From the NCBI RefSeq assembly GCF_042434745.1, contig NZ_JBHLSS010000009.1: 64,000 nucleotides of DNA. One strand, written 5' to 3'. Position 1 is the first letter of the stretch. The number at the start of each line of letters is the position of its first letter. Positions 32,927-42,549 of the stretch are shown in pieces. Position numbers and translations under genes: made by a program. A model generated the notes under the pieces. The model saw only the letters and a list, made by a program, of their open reading frames with translations, ran no database searches and was not told where the DNA came from. Origin of the DNA: Azotobacter paspali (GTDB lineage Bacteria > Pseudomonadota > Gammaproteobacteria > Pseudomonadales > Pseudomonadaceae).

Positions 32927-34321
32927 ATGGCTGTATATAACTACGATGTGGTGGTAATCGGCACAGGCCCTGCTGGCGAAGGGGCAGCGATGAATGCCGT
33001 GAAGGCCGGGCGCAAGGTAGCGGTCGTGGATGATCGCCCTCAGGTCGGCGGCAACTGCACCCACCTCGGAACCATTCCCTCCAAGGCGCTGCGCCACTCG
33101 GTGCGGCAGATCATGCAGTACAACAATAACCCGCTGTTCCGCCAGATCGGTGAGCCGCGCTGGTTCTCCTTCGCCGATGTTTTGAAGAGCGCCGAGCAGG
33201 TCATCGCCAAGCAAGTTTCCTCGCGGACCGGCTACTATGCGCGCAACCGTATCGATACCTTCTTCGGGACCGCGAGCTTCTGCGACGAGCACACCATCGA
33301 GGTCGTCCACCTCAACGGCATGGTGGAAACGCTGGTGGCCAAGCAGTTCGTCATCGCCACCGGGTCGCGTCCCTACCGCCCGGCCGATGTCGATTTCACC
33401 CATCCGCGCATCTACGACAGCGACACCATCCTCAGCCTCGGCCACACGCCGCGCCGGTTGATCATCTACGGAGCGGGGGTGATCGGCTGCGAATATGCCT
33501 CTATCTTCAGTGGCCTAGGCGTGCTGGTCGATCTCATCGATAACCGCGACCAACTGCTCAGTTTCCTTGACGACGAAATCTCCGACTCGCTCAGCTACCA
33601 CCTGCGCAACAACAACGTGCTGATCCGTCACAACGAGGAATACGAGCGTGTCGAAGGCTTGGGCAACGGGGTGATCCTGCACCTCAAGTCCGGCAAGAAG
33701 ATCAAGGCCGACGCCTTCCTGTGGAGCAACGGCCGTACCGGCAATACCGACAAGCTGGGCCTGGAGAACATCGGTCTCAAAGCCAATGGTCGCGGACAGA
33801 TCCAGGTCGACGAGCACTACCGCACCGAAGTCAGCAACATCTATGCCGCTGGTGATGTGATCGGCTGGCCTAGCCTGGCCAGCGCCGCCTATGACCAGGG
33901 CCGTTCGGCTGCGGGCAGTATCACCGAGAACGATAGCTGGCGTTTCGTCGACGACGTGCCGACCGGCATCTACACCATTCCCGAGATCAGTTCGGTCGGC
34001 AAGACCGAGCGCGAACTGACCCAGGCGAAGGTTCCCTACGAGGTCGGCAAAGCCTTCTTCAAAAGCATGGCCCGGGCACAGATCGCCGTCGAGAAGGCCG
34101 GCATGCTGAAGATCCTCTTTCACCGCGAGACGCTGGAAGTCCTCGGCGTGCACTGCTTCGGCTATCAGGCTTCGGAAATCGTCCACATCGGCCAGGCGAT
34201 CATGAACCAGAAGGGCGAGGCGAATACCCTCAAGTATTTCATCAATACCACCTTCAACTACCCGACCATGGCCGAAGCTTACCGGGTGGCGGCCTACGAC
34301 GGTCTTAATCGGCTTTTTTGA
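32927..34321 (+). CDS. sthA: Soluble pyridine nucleotide transhydrogenase SthA
   Basis: Interconverts NADPH + NAD+ and NADP+ + NADH; in vivo it mainly drains excess NADPH. The 464-residue flavoprotein has an FAD loop VVIGTGPAGEGAAMNAVKAG (about 9-28) and VGGNCTHLGTIPSKALRHS, where the disulfide-oxidoreductase Cys pair is absent, as is typical of SthA. Its NAD loop IIYGAGVIGCEYASIFSGLG lies near 178-197, and the second FAD site IYAAGDVIGWPSLASAA near 305. The ATG at 32927 has AGGAGT ahead. With Na+-NQR lost, this soluble route may matter more for NAD(P)H balance, but that is inference. Confidence 0.95.
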   Translation: MAVYNYDVVVIGTGPAGEGAAMNAVKAGRKVAVVDDRPQVGGNCTHLGTIPSKALRHSVRQIMQYNNNPLFRQIGEPRWFSFADVLKSAEQVIAKQVSSRTGYYARNRIDTFFGTASFCDEHTIEVVHLNGMVETLVAKQFVIATGSRPYRPADVDFTHPRIYDSDTILSLGHTPRRLIIYGAGVIGCEYASIFSGLGVLVDLIDNRDQLLSFLDDEISDSLSYHLRNNNVLIRHNEEYERVEGLGNGVILHLKSGKKIKADAFLWSNGRTGNTDKLGLENIGLKANGRGQIQVDEHYRTEVSNIYAAGDVIGWPSLASAAYDQGRSAAGSITENDSWRFVDDVPTGIYTIPEISSVGKTERELTQAKVPYEVGKAFFKSMARAQIAVEKAGMLKILFHRETLEVLGVHCFGYQASEIVHIGQAIMNQKGEANTLKYFINTTFNYPTMAEAYRVAAYDGLNRLF

Positions 34322-34325
34322 GAGG

Positions 34326-34354
34326 CTCCGACCGGTGGCCTGAGCCGGTCGGAG
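34326..34354. terminator. Hairpin between convergent sthA and GDPD gene
   Basis: A perfect 10-base stem CTCCGACCGG / CCGGTCGGAG with a 9-base loop and no clear T tract. It probably ends sthA transcription or protects its 3' end. Confidence 0.55.
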
Positions 34355-34363
34355 GGGACGACT

Positions 34364-35086
34364 TCAGCCTTTTCCAAGGGTGGCAATGGCCAAACCGGGA
34401 AAGTCTGTGATCAGGCTGTCCACCCCGAAATCGGCGAGCCGGCGCATCAGCGCCGGTTCGTTCACTGTCCATACCGATACCCGCAATCCCATCTGATGTG
34501 CCCTTTTCAAGCGCTCCGGGGTACACAGCGTCCAGTTCAGGGCGAGCAGTTCGCAGCCATGGTTGCGAGCAGCCTTCAGCGGGTCGAGCCAGGCGTATTC
34601 GGCGACCAAGCCGCGCGACAGATCGGGTGCCAGCCGGCGCAGGGCGCGCAGGACTTCCCGCGAGCTCGAGGTCACCGTGATCCGCTCGCGCAGTCCGTGA
34701 CGCTCGACGAGTTCCTGGATGGCCAGTACGGTGCGCGTCGCGCGTACCCGCGAAGCGCTCTTCACTTCCAATTGCCAATGTTCGAAGTCGCATTTCTCGA
34801 AGAGTTCGGCGAGGCGCGGGATGGGGCAGGGCTGTACCCAGCCGGGGCCGCCCTGGCGGGCGTCGATGTTCGCCAGTTCGGCGGCATCCTGTTCGCTGAC
34901 CTTGCCGCGGCGACCGGTGGTGCGCTTTAGGGTCGGATCGTGGATGACCATCAGTTCGCCGTCGCGAGACAGATGCAGATCGAGTTCGCAGCGTCGTACG
35001 CCATGTTCAAGACAGCGCTGGAAGCCGACCAGAGTGTTTTCCGGGGCTTCGCCCTTGGCGCCGCGGTGGCCGTAGATGAGAGTCAC
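34364..35086 (-). CDS. Glycerophosphodiester phosphodiesterase
   Basis: A 240-residue GDPD TIM barrel hydrolysing glycerophosphodiesters to glycerol-3-phosphate and an alcohol. The catalytic N-terminus TLIYGHRGAKGEAPENTLVG carries the first His. RCELDLHLSRDGELMVIHDP carries the metal-binding Glu/Asp and the second His, and ends in TLKRTTGR. There is no signal peptide from the chosen GTG (35086), which has AAAGGA 8 bases upstream, so it should be cytoplasmic (UgpQ-like). A longer frame to 35218 lacks similarity. It converges on sthA. Confidence 0.88.
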   Translation of the reverse strand: MTLIYGHRGAKGEAPENTLVGFQRCLEHGVRRCELDLHLSRDGELMVIHDPTLKRTTGRRGKVSEQDAAELANIDARQGGPGWVQPCPIPRLAELFEKCDFEHWQLEVKSASRVRATRTVLAIQELVERHGLRERITVTSSSREVLRALRRLAPDLSRGLVAEYAWLDPLKAARNHGCELLALNWTLCTPERLKRAHQMGLRVSVWTVNEPALMRRLADFGVDSLITDFPGLAIATLGKG

Positions 35087-35333
35087 TATGGGTCCTTTCG
35101 GAGCGGTTTCGCTCTGCGTGGTTGAGGGGGCGAAAGCGGGGCGGGAGCCTGCGCGCAGGGCGGGCAATTTCCGATGCCATCCGTCGCGGCGATACGGTAG
35201 TATGCGCAGCGATTCCATGTCGACATGGCATCTTCCAGGCTAACTGCCGACCCTGAGTTTAACAGTTGGGTTCGGCTTTCTGGTTCCGCCGGGTAGCGCT
35301 TTTCCTTTCGCCGACGATAACGATTTCCTCGCT

Positions 35334-36584
35334 ATGTTCAGACCGCTGTCCGTTTTCATCGGCTTGCGCTACACGGGTGCCAAGCGGCGTAACCATTTCG
35401 TCTCCTTCATTTCCCTGACCTCGATGATCGGCTTGGCCTTGGGCGTGCTGGTGATGATCGTGGTGCTGTCGGTGATGAACGGTTTCGACCACGAGATGCG
35501 CACTCGGGTGCTCGGCATGGTCCCGCACGCGACCATCGAAAGCCCGGTGCCGATCGACGACTGGCGTAGCCTGGCGGCGCAGGTACGGACGCATCCGCAG
35601 GTTGTCGCGGTGGCGCCCTTCACCCAGGTGCAGGGGCTCTTGACCCATAACGGCCAGGTACAGAAGGTGCTGATCAACGCCGTCGATCCCACTCTCGAAC
35701 CCCACGTATCGATCATTGGCGACTTCTTTCGCCAGGGCAGCCTAGCGGCGTTGCAGCCGGGGGGGTTCGGCATCCTCATCGGCGACAAGGCTGCTGCCAA
35801 GCTGGGCGTCGGCATCGGCGACCGGGTCACCTTTATCGCTCCCGAGGTGGCGGTGACACCGGCTGGCATGTTTCCTCGAATGAAGCGCTTCACCGTGCAG
35901 GGGATCTTCCATGTCGGCGCTGGCGAGCTGGACGGCTACGTGGCCATGACCCATCTCGACGACATCGGGCGGCTGCAGCGCTGGAAAAGCGGCCAGGTTC
36001 AGGGCCTGCGGCTCAAGCTCGCCGACCTGTTCCAGGCGCCGCGGACCGCCTGGGCGATAGCGGAGCGGCTGAAGGGCGGAGATTTCTACGCCCGCGACTG
36101 GACACGCAGCCACGGCAACCTGTACCAGGCGATCCGCATGGAAAAGAACATGATCGGCCTGCTGCTGCTGCTGATCGTCGCGGTGGCGGCGTTCAACATC
36201 ATTTCCACGCTGGTGATGGTGGTCACCGACAAGAAGGGCGATATCGCCATCCTGCGTACCCTGGGTGCCACGCCGGCGCAAATCATGGCCACCTTCATGG
36301 TGCAGGGCACGGTGATCGGCGTGATCGGTACCCTGATAGGTGGCGCCCTGGGCATTCTCGCCGCGCTCAACATCGGCAGTTGGATCGCTGCCCTCGAGGG
36401 GCTGCTGGGCCACAAGTTCCTCAGTGCGGACGTCTATTTCATCGACTACCTGCCTTCGCAACTGATGGGCGAAGACGTGCTGCTGGTCTGTGGGGCGGCC
36501 CTGTCGCTGAGTTTCCTCGCCACCCTATATCCGGCCTGGCGCGCCGCGCGTACCCGGCCCGCGGAGGCCCTGCGTTATGAGTGA
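35334..36584 (+). CDS. lolC: Lipoprotein-releasing ABC permease LolC/LolE (first copy)
   Basis: Inner-membrane subunit that extracts lipoproteins for LolA-dependent transport to the outer membrane. Of 416 residues, a first transmembrane helix follows FVSFISLTSMIGLALGVLVM (about 22-41). A large periplasmic domain (about 48-265) and three C-terminal helices (GLLLLLIVAVAAFNIISTLV, VIGVIGTLIGGALGI, VLLVCGAALSLSFLATLYP) follow. The coupling motif lies near LRTLGATPAQI. It overlaps lolD by 8 bases in lolC-lolD-lolE. The two permeases resemble each other closely, so the C versus E label rests on order. Confidence 0.9.
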   Translation: MFRPLSVFIGLRYTGAKRRNHFVSFISLTSMIGLALGVLVMIVVLSVMNGFDHEMRTRVLGMVPHATIESPVPIDDWRSLAAQVRTHPQVVAVAPFTQVQGLLTHNGQVQKVLINAVDPTLEPHVSIIGDFFRQGSLAALQPGGFGILIGDKAAAKLGVGIGDRVTFIAPEVAVTPAGMFPRMKRFTVQGIFHVGAGELDGYVAMTHLDDIGRLQRWKSGQVQGLRLKLADLFQAPRTAWAIAERLKGGDFYARDWTRSHGNLYQAIRMEKNMIGLLLLLIVAVAAFNIISTLVMVVTDKKGDIAILRTLGATPAQIMATFMVQGTVIGVIGTLIGGALGILAALNIGSWIAALEGLLGHKFLSADVYFIDYLPSQLMGEDVLLVCGAALSLSFLATLYPAWRAARTRPAEALRYE

Positions 36585-37275
36585 CATTGCCATGAAAGAT
36601 CGGGCCGTTCTCAGTTGTCGTAACCTGGGCAAGCGCTACGAGGAGGGCCCGCAGTCGGTGGTGGTGCTTTCCGGCCTGGAGCTGGACCTACAGCCGGGCG
36701 AGCGGGTTGCCATCGTCGGCAGTTCGGGTTCCGGCAAGAGCACCCTGCTCAATCTGCTCGGTGGCCTGGACACGCCTAGCGAGGGCAGCGTGTGGCTAGC
36801 CGGGGAGGAACTCTCGGCGCTCAGCGAGAAGGCGCGGGGCCTGCTGCGTAACCGTGCGCTGGGCTTCGTCTATCAGTTCCATCACCTATTGCCGGAGTTC
36901 ACCGCTCTGGAAAACGTCTGCATGCCCCTGCTGATCGCCAGGGTGGCGATTCCCGAGGCGCGCCAGCGGGCCGCCGCGCTGCTCGAGCAGGTCGGCCTAG
37001 GCCATCGCCTCAGGCACAAGCCGGCGGAACTCTCAGGCGGCGAGCGCCAGCGCGTGGCGATCGCCCGGGCCCTGGCCAACCGACCGGGCCTGGTGTTGCT
37101 CGACGAGCCGACCGGCAATCTCGACCAGCACACTGCCCAGGGTATCCAGGAGTTGATGCTGGAGCTCAGCATCTCCCTGCAAACGGCTTTTCTGGTGGTG
37201 ACGCACGATCTTCAACTTGCTCGTCAGATGGACCGGATACTGCGTCTCGAAGACGGTCGACTGGTCGCGGAGTGA
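36577..37275 (+). CDS. lolD: Lipoprotein-releasing ATPase LolD
   Basis: ATPase of the LolCDE complex. Of 232 residues, Walker A is IVGSSGSGKSTLLNLLGGLD (about 46-65), the Q-loop follows in FVYQFHHLLPEFTALENV (about 94-111), and the LolD-typical segment MPLLIA is next. The signature is LSGGERQRVAIARALANRP (about 150-168), Walker B is LVLLDEPTGNLD, and the switch His lies in VVTHD. The ATG at 36577 overlaps the lolC stop, and the next gene starts 2 bases after its stop. Confidence 0.95.
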   Translation: MSDIAMKDRAVLSCRNLGKRYEEGPQSVVVLSGLELDLQPGERVAIVGSSGSGKSTLLNLLGGLDTPSEGSVWLAGEELSALSEKARGLLRNRALGFVYQFHHLLPEFTALENVCMPLLIARVAIPEARQRAAALLEQVGLGHRLRHKPAELSGGERQRVAIARALANRPGLVLLDEPTGNLDQHTAQGIQELMLELSISLQTAFLVVTHDLQLARQMDRILRLEDGRLVAE

Positions 37276-37277
37276 GC

Positions 37278-38522
37278 ATGTTTCGTCCCCTCGCGGTTTA
37301 TATCGGCGCCCGCTATACCCGGGCCAAACGGCGCAACCACTACATTTCCTTCATCTCGCTGACCTCGATGCTCGGTCTCGCCTTAGGCGTGCTGGCGATG
37401 ATCGTGGTGCTGTCGGTCATGAACGGTTTCCAGAAGGAGATGAGTTCACGGATTCTCGGCATGGTGCCGCATGCCGCCATCGTTGGCGCACAGCCGCTCG
37501 ACGACTGGCATTCTTTGGCTGGAGCGGCGTTGGCCAATCCGCAGGTACGGGCTGTGGCGCCGCTCACCGAGCTGGACGGGATGCTGTCCTACAAGGGGAC
37601 GATGCAGCCGATTCAGGTCCAGGGGATCGATCCCTTCGAGGAGTCGAAGGTGTCCATAGTCGCCGACCACCTGCAGCAGGGCCGTCTGACCGACCTGGTG
37701 CCCGGCGAGTTCGGCACGATCATCGGCGAGATCACCGCGCGACGCTTCGGTCTGCAGGTTGGCGACAAGCTGACCTTGATCGTCCCCGAGCTGAACGGCG
37801 CTTCGGGCAGCGTCACCCCGCGCATGCAGCGGCTCAGTGTGGTCGGGATCTTCAAAATAGGCGCCGAGCTGGACGGCTCGCTGGCGCTGATTCATGTCGC
37901 CGATGCGGCGCACCTGATGCGCTGGCAGCCTGGGCAGGTACAGGGCATGCGTCTGGCGCTGAAGGATCTGTACCAGGCGCCGAAGGTGGCGGCCAGAATC
38001 GCCGGCGAACTCGGCGCGGCCTATCGCGCCGTCGACTGGACGCAGACCCAGGGTAGCCTGTTCAGTGCCATGCGGATGGAAAAGACCATGATCGGACTGC
38101 TGCTGTTGCTGATCGTCGCAGTGGCGGCATTCAACATCGTCGCCACCCTGATCATGGTGGTCGCCGACAAGGGCGCGGACATCGCCATCCTGCGCACCCT
38201 GGGTGCCACGCCGGGGCAAATTATGGCGATCTTCATGGTGCAGGGCTCGGTGATCGGGGCGTTCGGCATCCTGATCGGCGCCGTGCTGGGCATGATAGTG
38301 GCGTTGAACGTCAGCGACCTGATCGGCTGGCTGGAGTCGATCAGCGGCCGGCAGATCCTCAGCTCGGACATCTATTTCGTCAGCTACCTGCCGTCCGACC
38401 TGCAGATGCTGGATGTGGCGCTGGTCTGCACGGCCGCTCTCGTCCTGAGTTTTCTCGCCACTCTTTATCCGTCCTGGCGCGCCGCCCGCACCCAGCCGGC
38501 CGAGGCCCTGCGCTACGAGTGA
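37278..38522 (+). CDS. lolE: Lipoprotein-releasing ABC permease LolC/LolE (second copy)
   Basis: A 414-residue paralogue of the first permease with the same topology. YISFISLTSMLGLALGVLAM leads to the periplasmic domain and the terminal helices GLLLLLIVAVAAFNIVATLI and VIGAFGILIGAVLGMIVAL. LRTLGATPGQIMAIF is the ATPase-contact loop. The ATG at 37278 is used in preference to an overlapping GTG at 37272. Last gene of lolCDE, convergent with the DUF2062 gene 24 bases away. Confidence 0.9.
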   Translation: MFRPLAVYIGARYTRAKRRNHYISFISLTSMLGLALGVLAMIVVLSVMNGFQKEMSSRILGMVPHAAIVGAQPLDDWHSLAGAALANPQVRAVAPLTELDGMLSYKGTMQPIQVQGIDPFEESKVSIVADHLQQGRLTDLVPGEFGTIIGEITARRFGLQVGDKLTLIVPELNGASGSVTPRMQRLSVVGIFKIGAELDGSLALIHVADAAHLMRWQPGQVQGMRLALKDLYQAPKVAARIAGELGAAYRAVDWTQTQGSLFSAMRMEKTMIGLLLLLIVAVAAFNIVATLIMVVADKGADIAILRTLGATPGQIMAIFMVQGSVIGAFGILIGAVLGMIVALNVSDLIGWLESISGRQILSSDIYFVSYLPSDLQMLDVALVCTAALVLSFLATLYPSWRAARTQPAEALRYE

Positions 38523-38546
38523 TAAGCCGGGCGGCGGCGCCTTGCC

Positions 38547-39074
38547 TCAGGGCTGGGGATTGCGCCGTCTTTCCTGGCGCTTGCGCCAGTTGTGGCGGAC
38601 CCACCAGCGCCAGAACAGCATGGTCGCGAAGTAACCGACGACGCCGAGCACGACGCCGGTGATGAACGAGCCGACCAGGATCGGTTCCCACAGGGTGGCT
38701 ATCCGTTCGCTGATCCAGGCCATGCTCAGTTCGCTGGGCAGGGTTATCGGCGGGGTGTCCAGAACCCAACTGCCGACCTTGTAGGTGCAGTAGAACACCG
38801 GCGGCATGGTGATGGGGTTGGTCAGCCAGACCAGGCCGATGGCGATCGGCAAGTTGGCCCGCACTGGAATGGCCAGGCCGGCGGCGAGAAGCATCTGCAT
38901 CGGGATCGGTATGAAGGCGCTGAAAAGACCGACGAGCATGGCGCGCGATACCGAGTGGCGGTTCAGGTGCCAGAGGTTGGGATCATGGATCAGGGTGCCC
39001 AAAAAGCGCAGGGATTTGTGTTCCCTGATGCTATCCGGATGCGGCATATAGCGCTTAAAGATGCGACGGGGCAT
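38547..39074 (-). CDS. DUF2062 membrane protein
   Basis: A 175-residue inner-membrane protein. MPRRIFKRYMPHPDSIREHK is typical of the gammaproteobacterial DUF2062 group, followed by the domain AMLVGLFSAFIPIPMQMLLA, NLPIAIGLVWLTNPITMPPV and a C-terminal helix pair near 125-155. The tail is strongly basic (RWWVRHNWRKRQERRR). No biochemical role is established; the gene is conserved between lolE and comEC in Pseudomonas. Confidence 0.85.
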   Translation of the reverse strand: MPRRIFKRYMPHPDSIREHKSLRFLGTLIHDPNLWHLNRHSVSRAMLVGLFSAFIPIPMQMLLAAGLAIPVRANLPIAIGLVWLTNPITMPPVFYCTYKVGSWVLDTPPITLPSELSMAWISERIATLWEPILVGSFITGVVLGVVGYFATMLFWRWWVRHNWRKRQERRRNPQP

Positions 39075-39194
39075 GGCGACACTCGGCAGTTTAAAGCGCC
39101 AATATTATGCATGCATTGATGACGGCCCGCTGTAGGTATTGTGTCTGCCGATTCCGCTGGCCGTTCCGACGAATCGATTGCGGAGTTGTCTCGA

Positions 39195-41420
39195 ATGTTG
39201 CGCACAGGGATGTTGGCGCTCGCCGCAGGTCTGCTCGTCCTGCGTTTCCTTCCGGCCTTGCCGCCCTGGTGGCTGTGGTCACCGATGGCGCTGGGCGCTG
39301 CGATCCTTCTGGCGGCGCGTCGCTATCCGCCGGCGCTCTTTCTCTTCGGCCTCGGCTGGGCTTGCCTGTCGGCGCACTGGGCGCTGGAGGAACGGTTGCC
39401 CGTCGAACTCGATGGTCGCACCCTATGGCTCGAGGGGCTGGTGGTCGATCTGCCGGCGCGCATCGACGGCACGCTGCATTTCCAACTGGAGGAGGCCTCT
39501 TCCCGGCGCGCCGAACTGCCCGGACGACTGCGCCTGGCGTGGCACGCCGGGCCGGAGGTCCGCGCCGGGGAGCGCTGGCGCCTGGCGGTTGGCCTCAAGC
39601 GTCCGCGCGGCCTGGTCAATCCGCAGGGTTTCGATTACGAGGCCTGGCTGCTGGCCCAGCGGATCGGCGCCACCGGGACGGTGAAAGCGGGAGAGCGACT
39701 CGGAGCGCCGGAAAACGCTGACGGTTGGCGCGACTCCCTGCGCCAGCGCCTGTTGCAGGTCGATGCCCATGGTCGTGAGGGGGCGCTCGCCGCGCTGGTG
39801 ATGGGCGACGCGTCCGGGCTGAGCGTGGCGGACTGGAAACTCCTGCAGGATACCGGCACCGTGCATCTGATGGTGATCTCCGGCCAGCATGTCGGCCTGC
39901 TTGCCAGCCTGGTCTACGGGCTGGTGGTCCTGCTGGCGAGATTTGGCCTGTGGCCGGGTTTTCTGCCGTGGTTGCCCTGTGCCTGCGGCCTAGCTTTCGC
40001 CACCGCGCTCGGCTATGGCTGGCTGGCCGGTTTCGGCGTACCGGTGCAGCGGGCCTGCGCCATGCTCGCCGTGGTGCTGTTCTGGCGCCTGCGTTTCCGC
40101 CACCTGGGGCTCTGGCCACCTATCCTGCTAGCGCTGGACGGCGTACTGCTGCTCGAGCCCCTGGCCAGTCTGCAGCCGGGGTTCTGGCTGTCGTTCGGTG
40201 CGGTGGTGATCCTCGTCCTGGCCTTCGGCGGCCGACTGGGTGCCTGGTCGTGGCGGCAGACCCTGTGGCGGGCGCAGTGGACCAGTGCGCTGGGACTGCT
40301 GCCGCTGCTGCTGGCCCTGGGCTTGCCGATCAGTCTCAGCGGTCCGTTGGCCAATCTAGTCGCGGTACCCTGGGTTGGTTTCGCGGTGGTCCCGCTGGCT
40401 TTGCTCGGAACCCTGCTGCTGCCCTTGCCGGCAGTGGGCGAGGGCCTTCTCTGGCTGGCCGGCACCTTGCTGGAGACGCTGTTCCGGCTGCTCGGCGAGA
40501 TCGCCGGCGCCGTACCGGCCTGGCTACCCCACGCGGTGCCGGTCTGGGGCTGGCTGCTGGCGCTGCTCGGGACCCTGCTGATCCTGCTGCCGGCGGGAGT
40601 GCCGCTGCGTGTTCCGGGACTGGCGCTGCTGCTGCCTTTGGCATTTCCGCCGCAGGAGCGAATCCCGCAGGCACGGGCCGATGTTTGGCTGCTGGATGTT
40701 GGGCAGGGCCTTGCCGTGCTTGTACGTACCCGCGGGCATGACCTGCTCTATGATGCGGGGCCGCGTTTCGGCGATTTCGATCTGGGCGAGCGCGTAGTCC
40801 TGCCTTCGCTGCGTAATCTCGGCGTGAGCCGCCTGGATCGCCTACTGCTCAGCCATGCCGATGGCGATCACGTCGGTGGCGCCCTGGCCGTGTGGCGCGG
40901 TCTGCCGGTGGGCGAGGTCTTCGCCGGCGAGGCGCAGGCGCAATCGGCGGCACTCGCCGCGCAGCCTTGTGCCCATCGCGCTTGGCAATGGGATGGCGTG
41001 CGTTTCGCCACCTGGCACTGGGCGGCGGTGCAAGAGGGCAATCGGGCTTCCTGCGTGCTGCTGGTCGAGGCCGCCGGCGAGCGCCTGCTGTTGACCGGCG
41101 ATATTGATGCCGCAGCCGAGCGGGCACTGCTCGACAGCCATCCCGAGTGGCGGGTCGACTGGCTGCTGGCGCCTCACCACGGCAGCCGCAGTTCCTCTTC
41201 GCCGGCTCTGCTCAAGGCTCTGGCGCCGCGCGCGGTGCTGATCTCGCGCGGCTGGAACAACGGTTTCGGCCATCCCCATGCGCAGGTCGTGGAGCGTTAC
41301 CGGACGCTGCCGGCCGTGATTCACGATACTGCGCGCCAAGGGGCCTTGCGGTTTCGCTTGGGCGACTGGGGCAGGGCGCGCGGGCTGCGCGAAGAGCCTC
41401 TCTTCTGGCGGGAAAAATGA
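39195..41420 (+). CDS. comEC: DNA internalization protein ComEC/Rec2
   Basis: Inner-membrane channel and nuclease candidate for natural DNA uptake. From ATG 39195 it has 741 residues: N-terminal helices, an OB-like domain (about 60-170), and the Competence domain with TVHLMVISGQHVGLLASLVY (about 218-237) and many helices. A C-terminal metallo-beta-lactamase-like domain has WLLDVGQGLAVLVR, LLLSHADGDHVGGA (about 550-563), LLTGDID and LLAPHHGSRSSSS. The metal motif HADGDHVGG is intact. A frame extending to 39141 is possible but unlike relatives. Confidence 0.92.
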   Translation: MLRTGMLALAAGLLVLRFLPALPPWWLWSPMALGAAILLAARRYPPALFLFGLGWACLSAHWALEERLPVELDGRTLWLEGLVVDLPARIDGTLHFQLEEASSRRAELPGRLRLAWHAGPEVRAGERWRLAVGLKRPRGLVNPQGFDYEAWLLAQRIGATGTVKAGERLGAPENADGWRDSLRQRLLQVDAHGREGALAALVMGDASGLSVADWKLLQDTGTVHLMVISGQHVGLLASLVYGLVVLLARFGLWPGFLPWLPCACGLAFATALGYGWLAGFGVPVQRACAMLAVVLFWRLRFRHLGLWPPILLALDGVLLLEPLASLQPGFWLSFGAVVILVLAFGGRLGAWSWRQTLWRAQWTSALGLLPLLLALGLPISLSGPLANLVAVPWVGFAVVPLALLGTLLLPLPAVGEGLLWLAGTLLETLFRLLGEIAGAVPAWLPHAVPVWGWLLALLGTLLILLPAGVPLRVPGLALLLPLAFPPQERIPQARADVWLLDVGQGLAVLVRTRGHDLLYDAGPRFGDFDLGERVVLPSLRNLGVSRLDRLLLSHADGDHVGGALAVWRGLPVGEVFAGEAQAQSAALAAQPCAHRAWQWDGVRFATWHWAAVQEGNRASCVLLVEAAGERLLLTGDIDAAAERALLDSHPEWRVDWLLAPHHGSRSSSSPALLKALAPRAVLISRGWNNGFGHPHAQVVERYRTLPAVIHDTARQGALRFRLGDWGRARGLREEPLFWREK

Positions 41421-41491
41421 GACGACTGCCGTCGGCGGGCAAGTACGCCTGTGCTAGAGTTGCGCCACTTTTTCCAAGGGGATTTGCCACC

Positions 41492-42124
41492 GTGTGGGAG
41501 CTTGTCAAAGCGGGCGGCTGGATGATGCTGCCGATCGTTCTCTGTTCCGTCGTCGCCCTCGCCATCATCATCGAGCGTCTCTGGAGCCTCCGGCCTAGCC
41601 GGGTGACTCCGCCGAATCTGCTCGGGCAGGTCTGGCGCTGGATACAGGACAAGCAACTGAACGGCGACAAGCTCAAGGAGCTGCGGGCTGGTTCCCCGCT
41701 GGGGCAGATCCTTGCGGCGGGGCTGGCCAATTCCAAGCATGGCCGGGAAGTCATGAAGGAGTGCATCGAGGAAGCGGCGGCGCGCGTTATCCATGATCTG
41801 GAGCGCTACCTCAATGCGCTCGGCACCATCGCCGGCATCGCCCCCTTGCTCGGTTTGCTCGGCACCGTGCTGGGCATGATCGAGATTTTCAGCAGTTTCA
41901 TGGAGTCCGGCATGGCCAATGCCTCGCAACTCGCCGGCGGTATCTCCACGGCGCTGATCACCACCGCCGCCGGCCTGTTCGTGGCGATTCCCGCGTTGTT
42001 CTTCCATCGTTACCTGCAACGGCGCGTCGATGAACTGGTGGTCGGCATGGAGCAGGAGGCGATTAAGCTGGTGGAGGTGTTGCAAGGCGATCGCGAGGTC
42101 GATCTCAACGGGGGCAAGGCGTGA
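41492..42124 (+). CDS. exbB: MotA/TolQ/ExbB proton channel protein
   Basis: A 210-residue ExbB/TolQ-family inner-membrane proton channel subunit working with the ExbD-like protein encoded next. The three helices are MMLPIVLCSVVALAIIIERL (about 11-30), LGTIAGIAPLLGLLGTVLGM (about 110-129) and ALITTAAGLFVAIPALFFHR (about 153-172). The GTG at 41492 follows AAGGGGAT. It heads a tightly overlapping operon with exbD, lpxK, ycaR, kdsB, ptpA and murB. Its energised partner protein is not encoded here. Confidence 0.9.
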   Translation: MWELVKAGGWMMLPIVLCSVVALAIIIERLWSLRPSRVTPPNLLGQVWRWIQDKQLNGDKLKELRAGSPLGQILAAGLANSKHGREVMKECIEEAAARVIHDLERYLNALGTIAGIAPLLGLLGTVLGMIEIFSSFMESGMANASQLAGGISTALITTAAGLFVAIPALFFHRYLQRRVDELVVGMEQEAIKLVEVLQGDREVDLNGGKA

Positions 42125-42549
42125 AATTCCGGCGCAAACCGCGGGAGAACATCGAGATCAATCTGGCTTCCCTGATCGATATCGTGTTCATCCTGCTGCT
42201 GTTCTTCGTGGTCGCCACGACCTTCACTCGCGAAACCCAGCTCAAGGTCGAGCTGCCCGAGGCGGTCAGCGGCACGCCGCCCGAGAGCGCCGAACCGAAG
42301 CGGCTGGAAGTGCTGATCGATGCCGGCGGCAGCTATTCGCTTAATGGCCAGGCCCTGCTCAGCAGCGATCTGGACAGCCTGATACGCGCCTTGCAGAAGG
42401 AGTCGGCAGGCGACAACGACCTGCCGCTGATCATCAGTGCCGACGGCAAGACCCCCCATCGGGCGGTCGTTACTGCCATGGATGCCGCCGGCAAACTCGG
42501 CTTCGCCCATCTGCGCATCACCACGGTCGAGGCCCGGGCGGCGCCCTGA
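42121..42549 (+). CDS. exbD: ExbD/TolR-family protein
   Basis: A 142-residue protein with a short cytoplasmic basic start, one transmembrane helix carrying the proton-carrying Asp (LASLIDIVFILLLFFVVATT, Asp about 21), and a periplasmic domain ending in VTAMDAAGKLGFAHLRITT. The GTG start overlaps the exbB stop by 4 bases, and the stop overlaps the lpxK ATG by 1. With ExbB it couples proton motive force to an outer-membrane or envelope function. Confidence 0.9.
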   Translation: MKFRRKPRENIEINLASLIDIVFILLLFFVVATTFTRETQLKVELPEAVSGTPPESAEPKRLEVLIDAGGSYSLNGQALLSSDLDSLIRALQKESAGDNDLPLIISADGKTPHRAVVTAMDAAGKLGFAHLRITTVEARAAP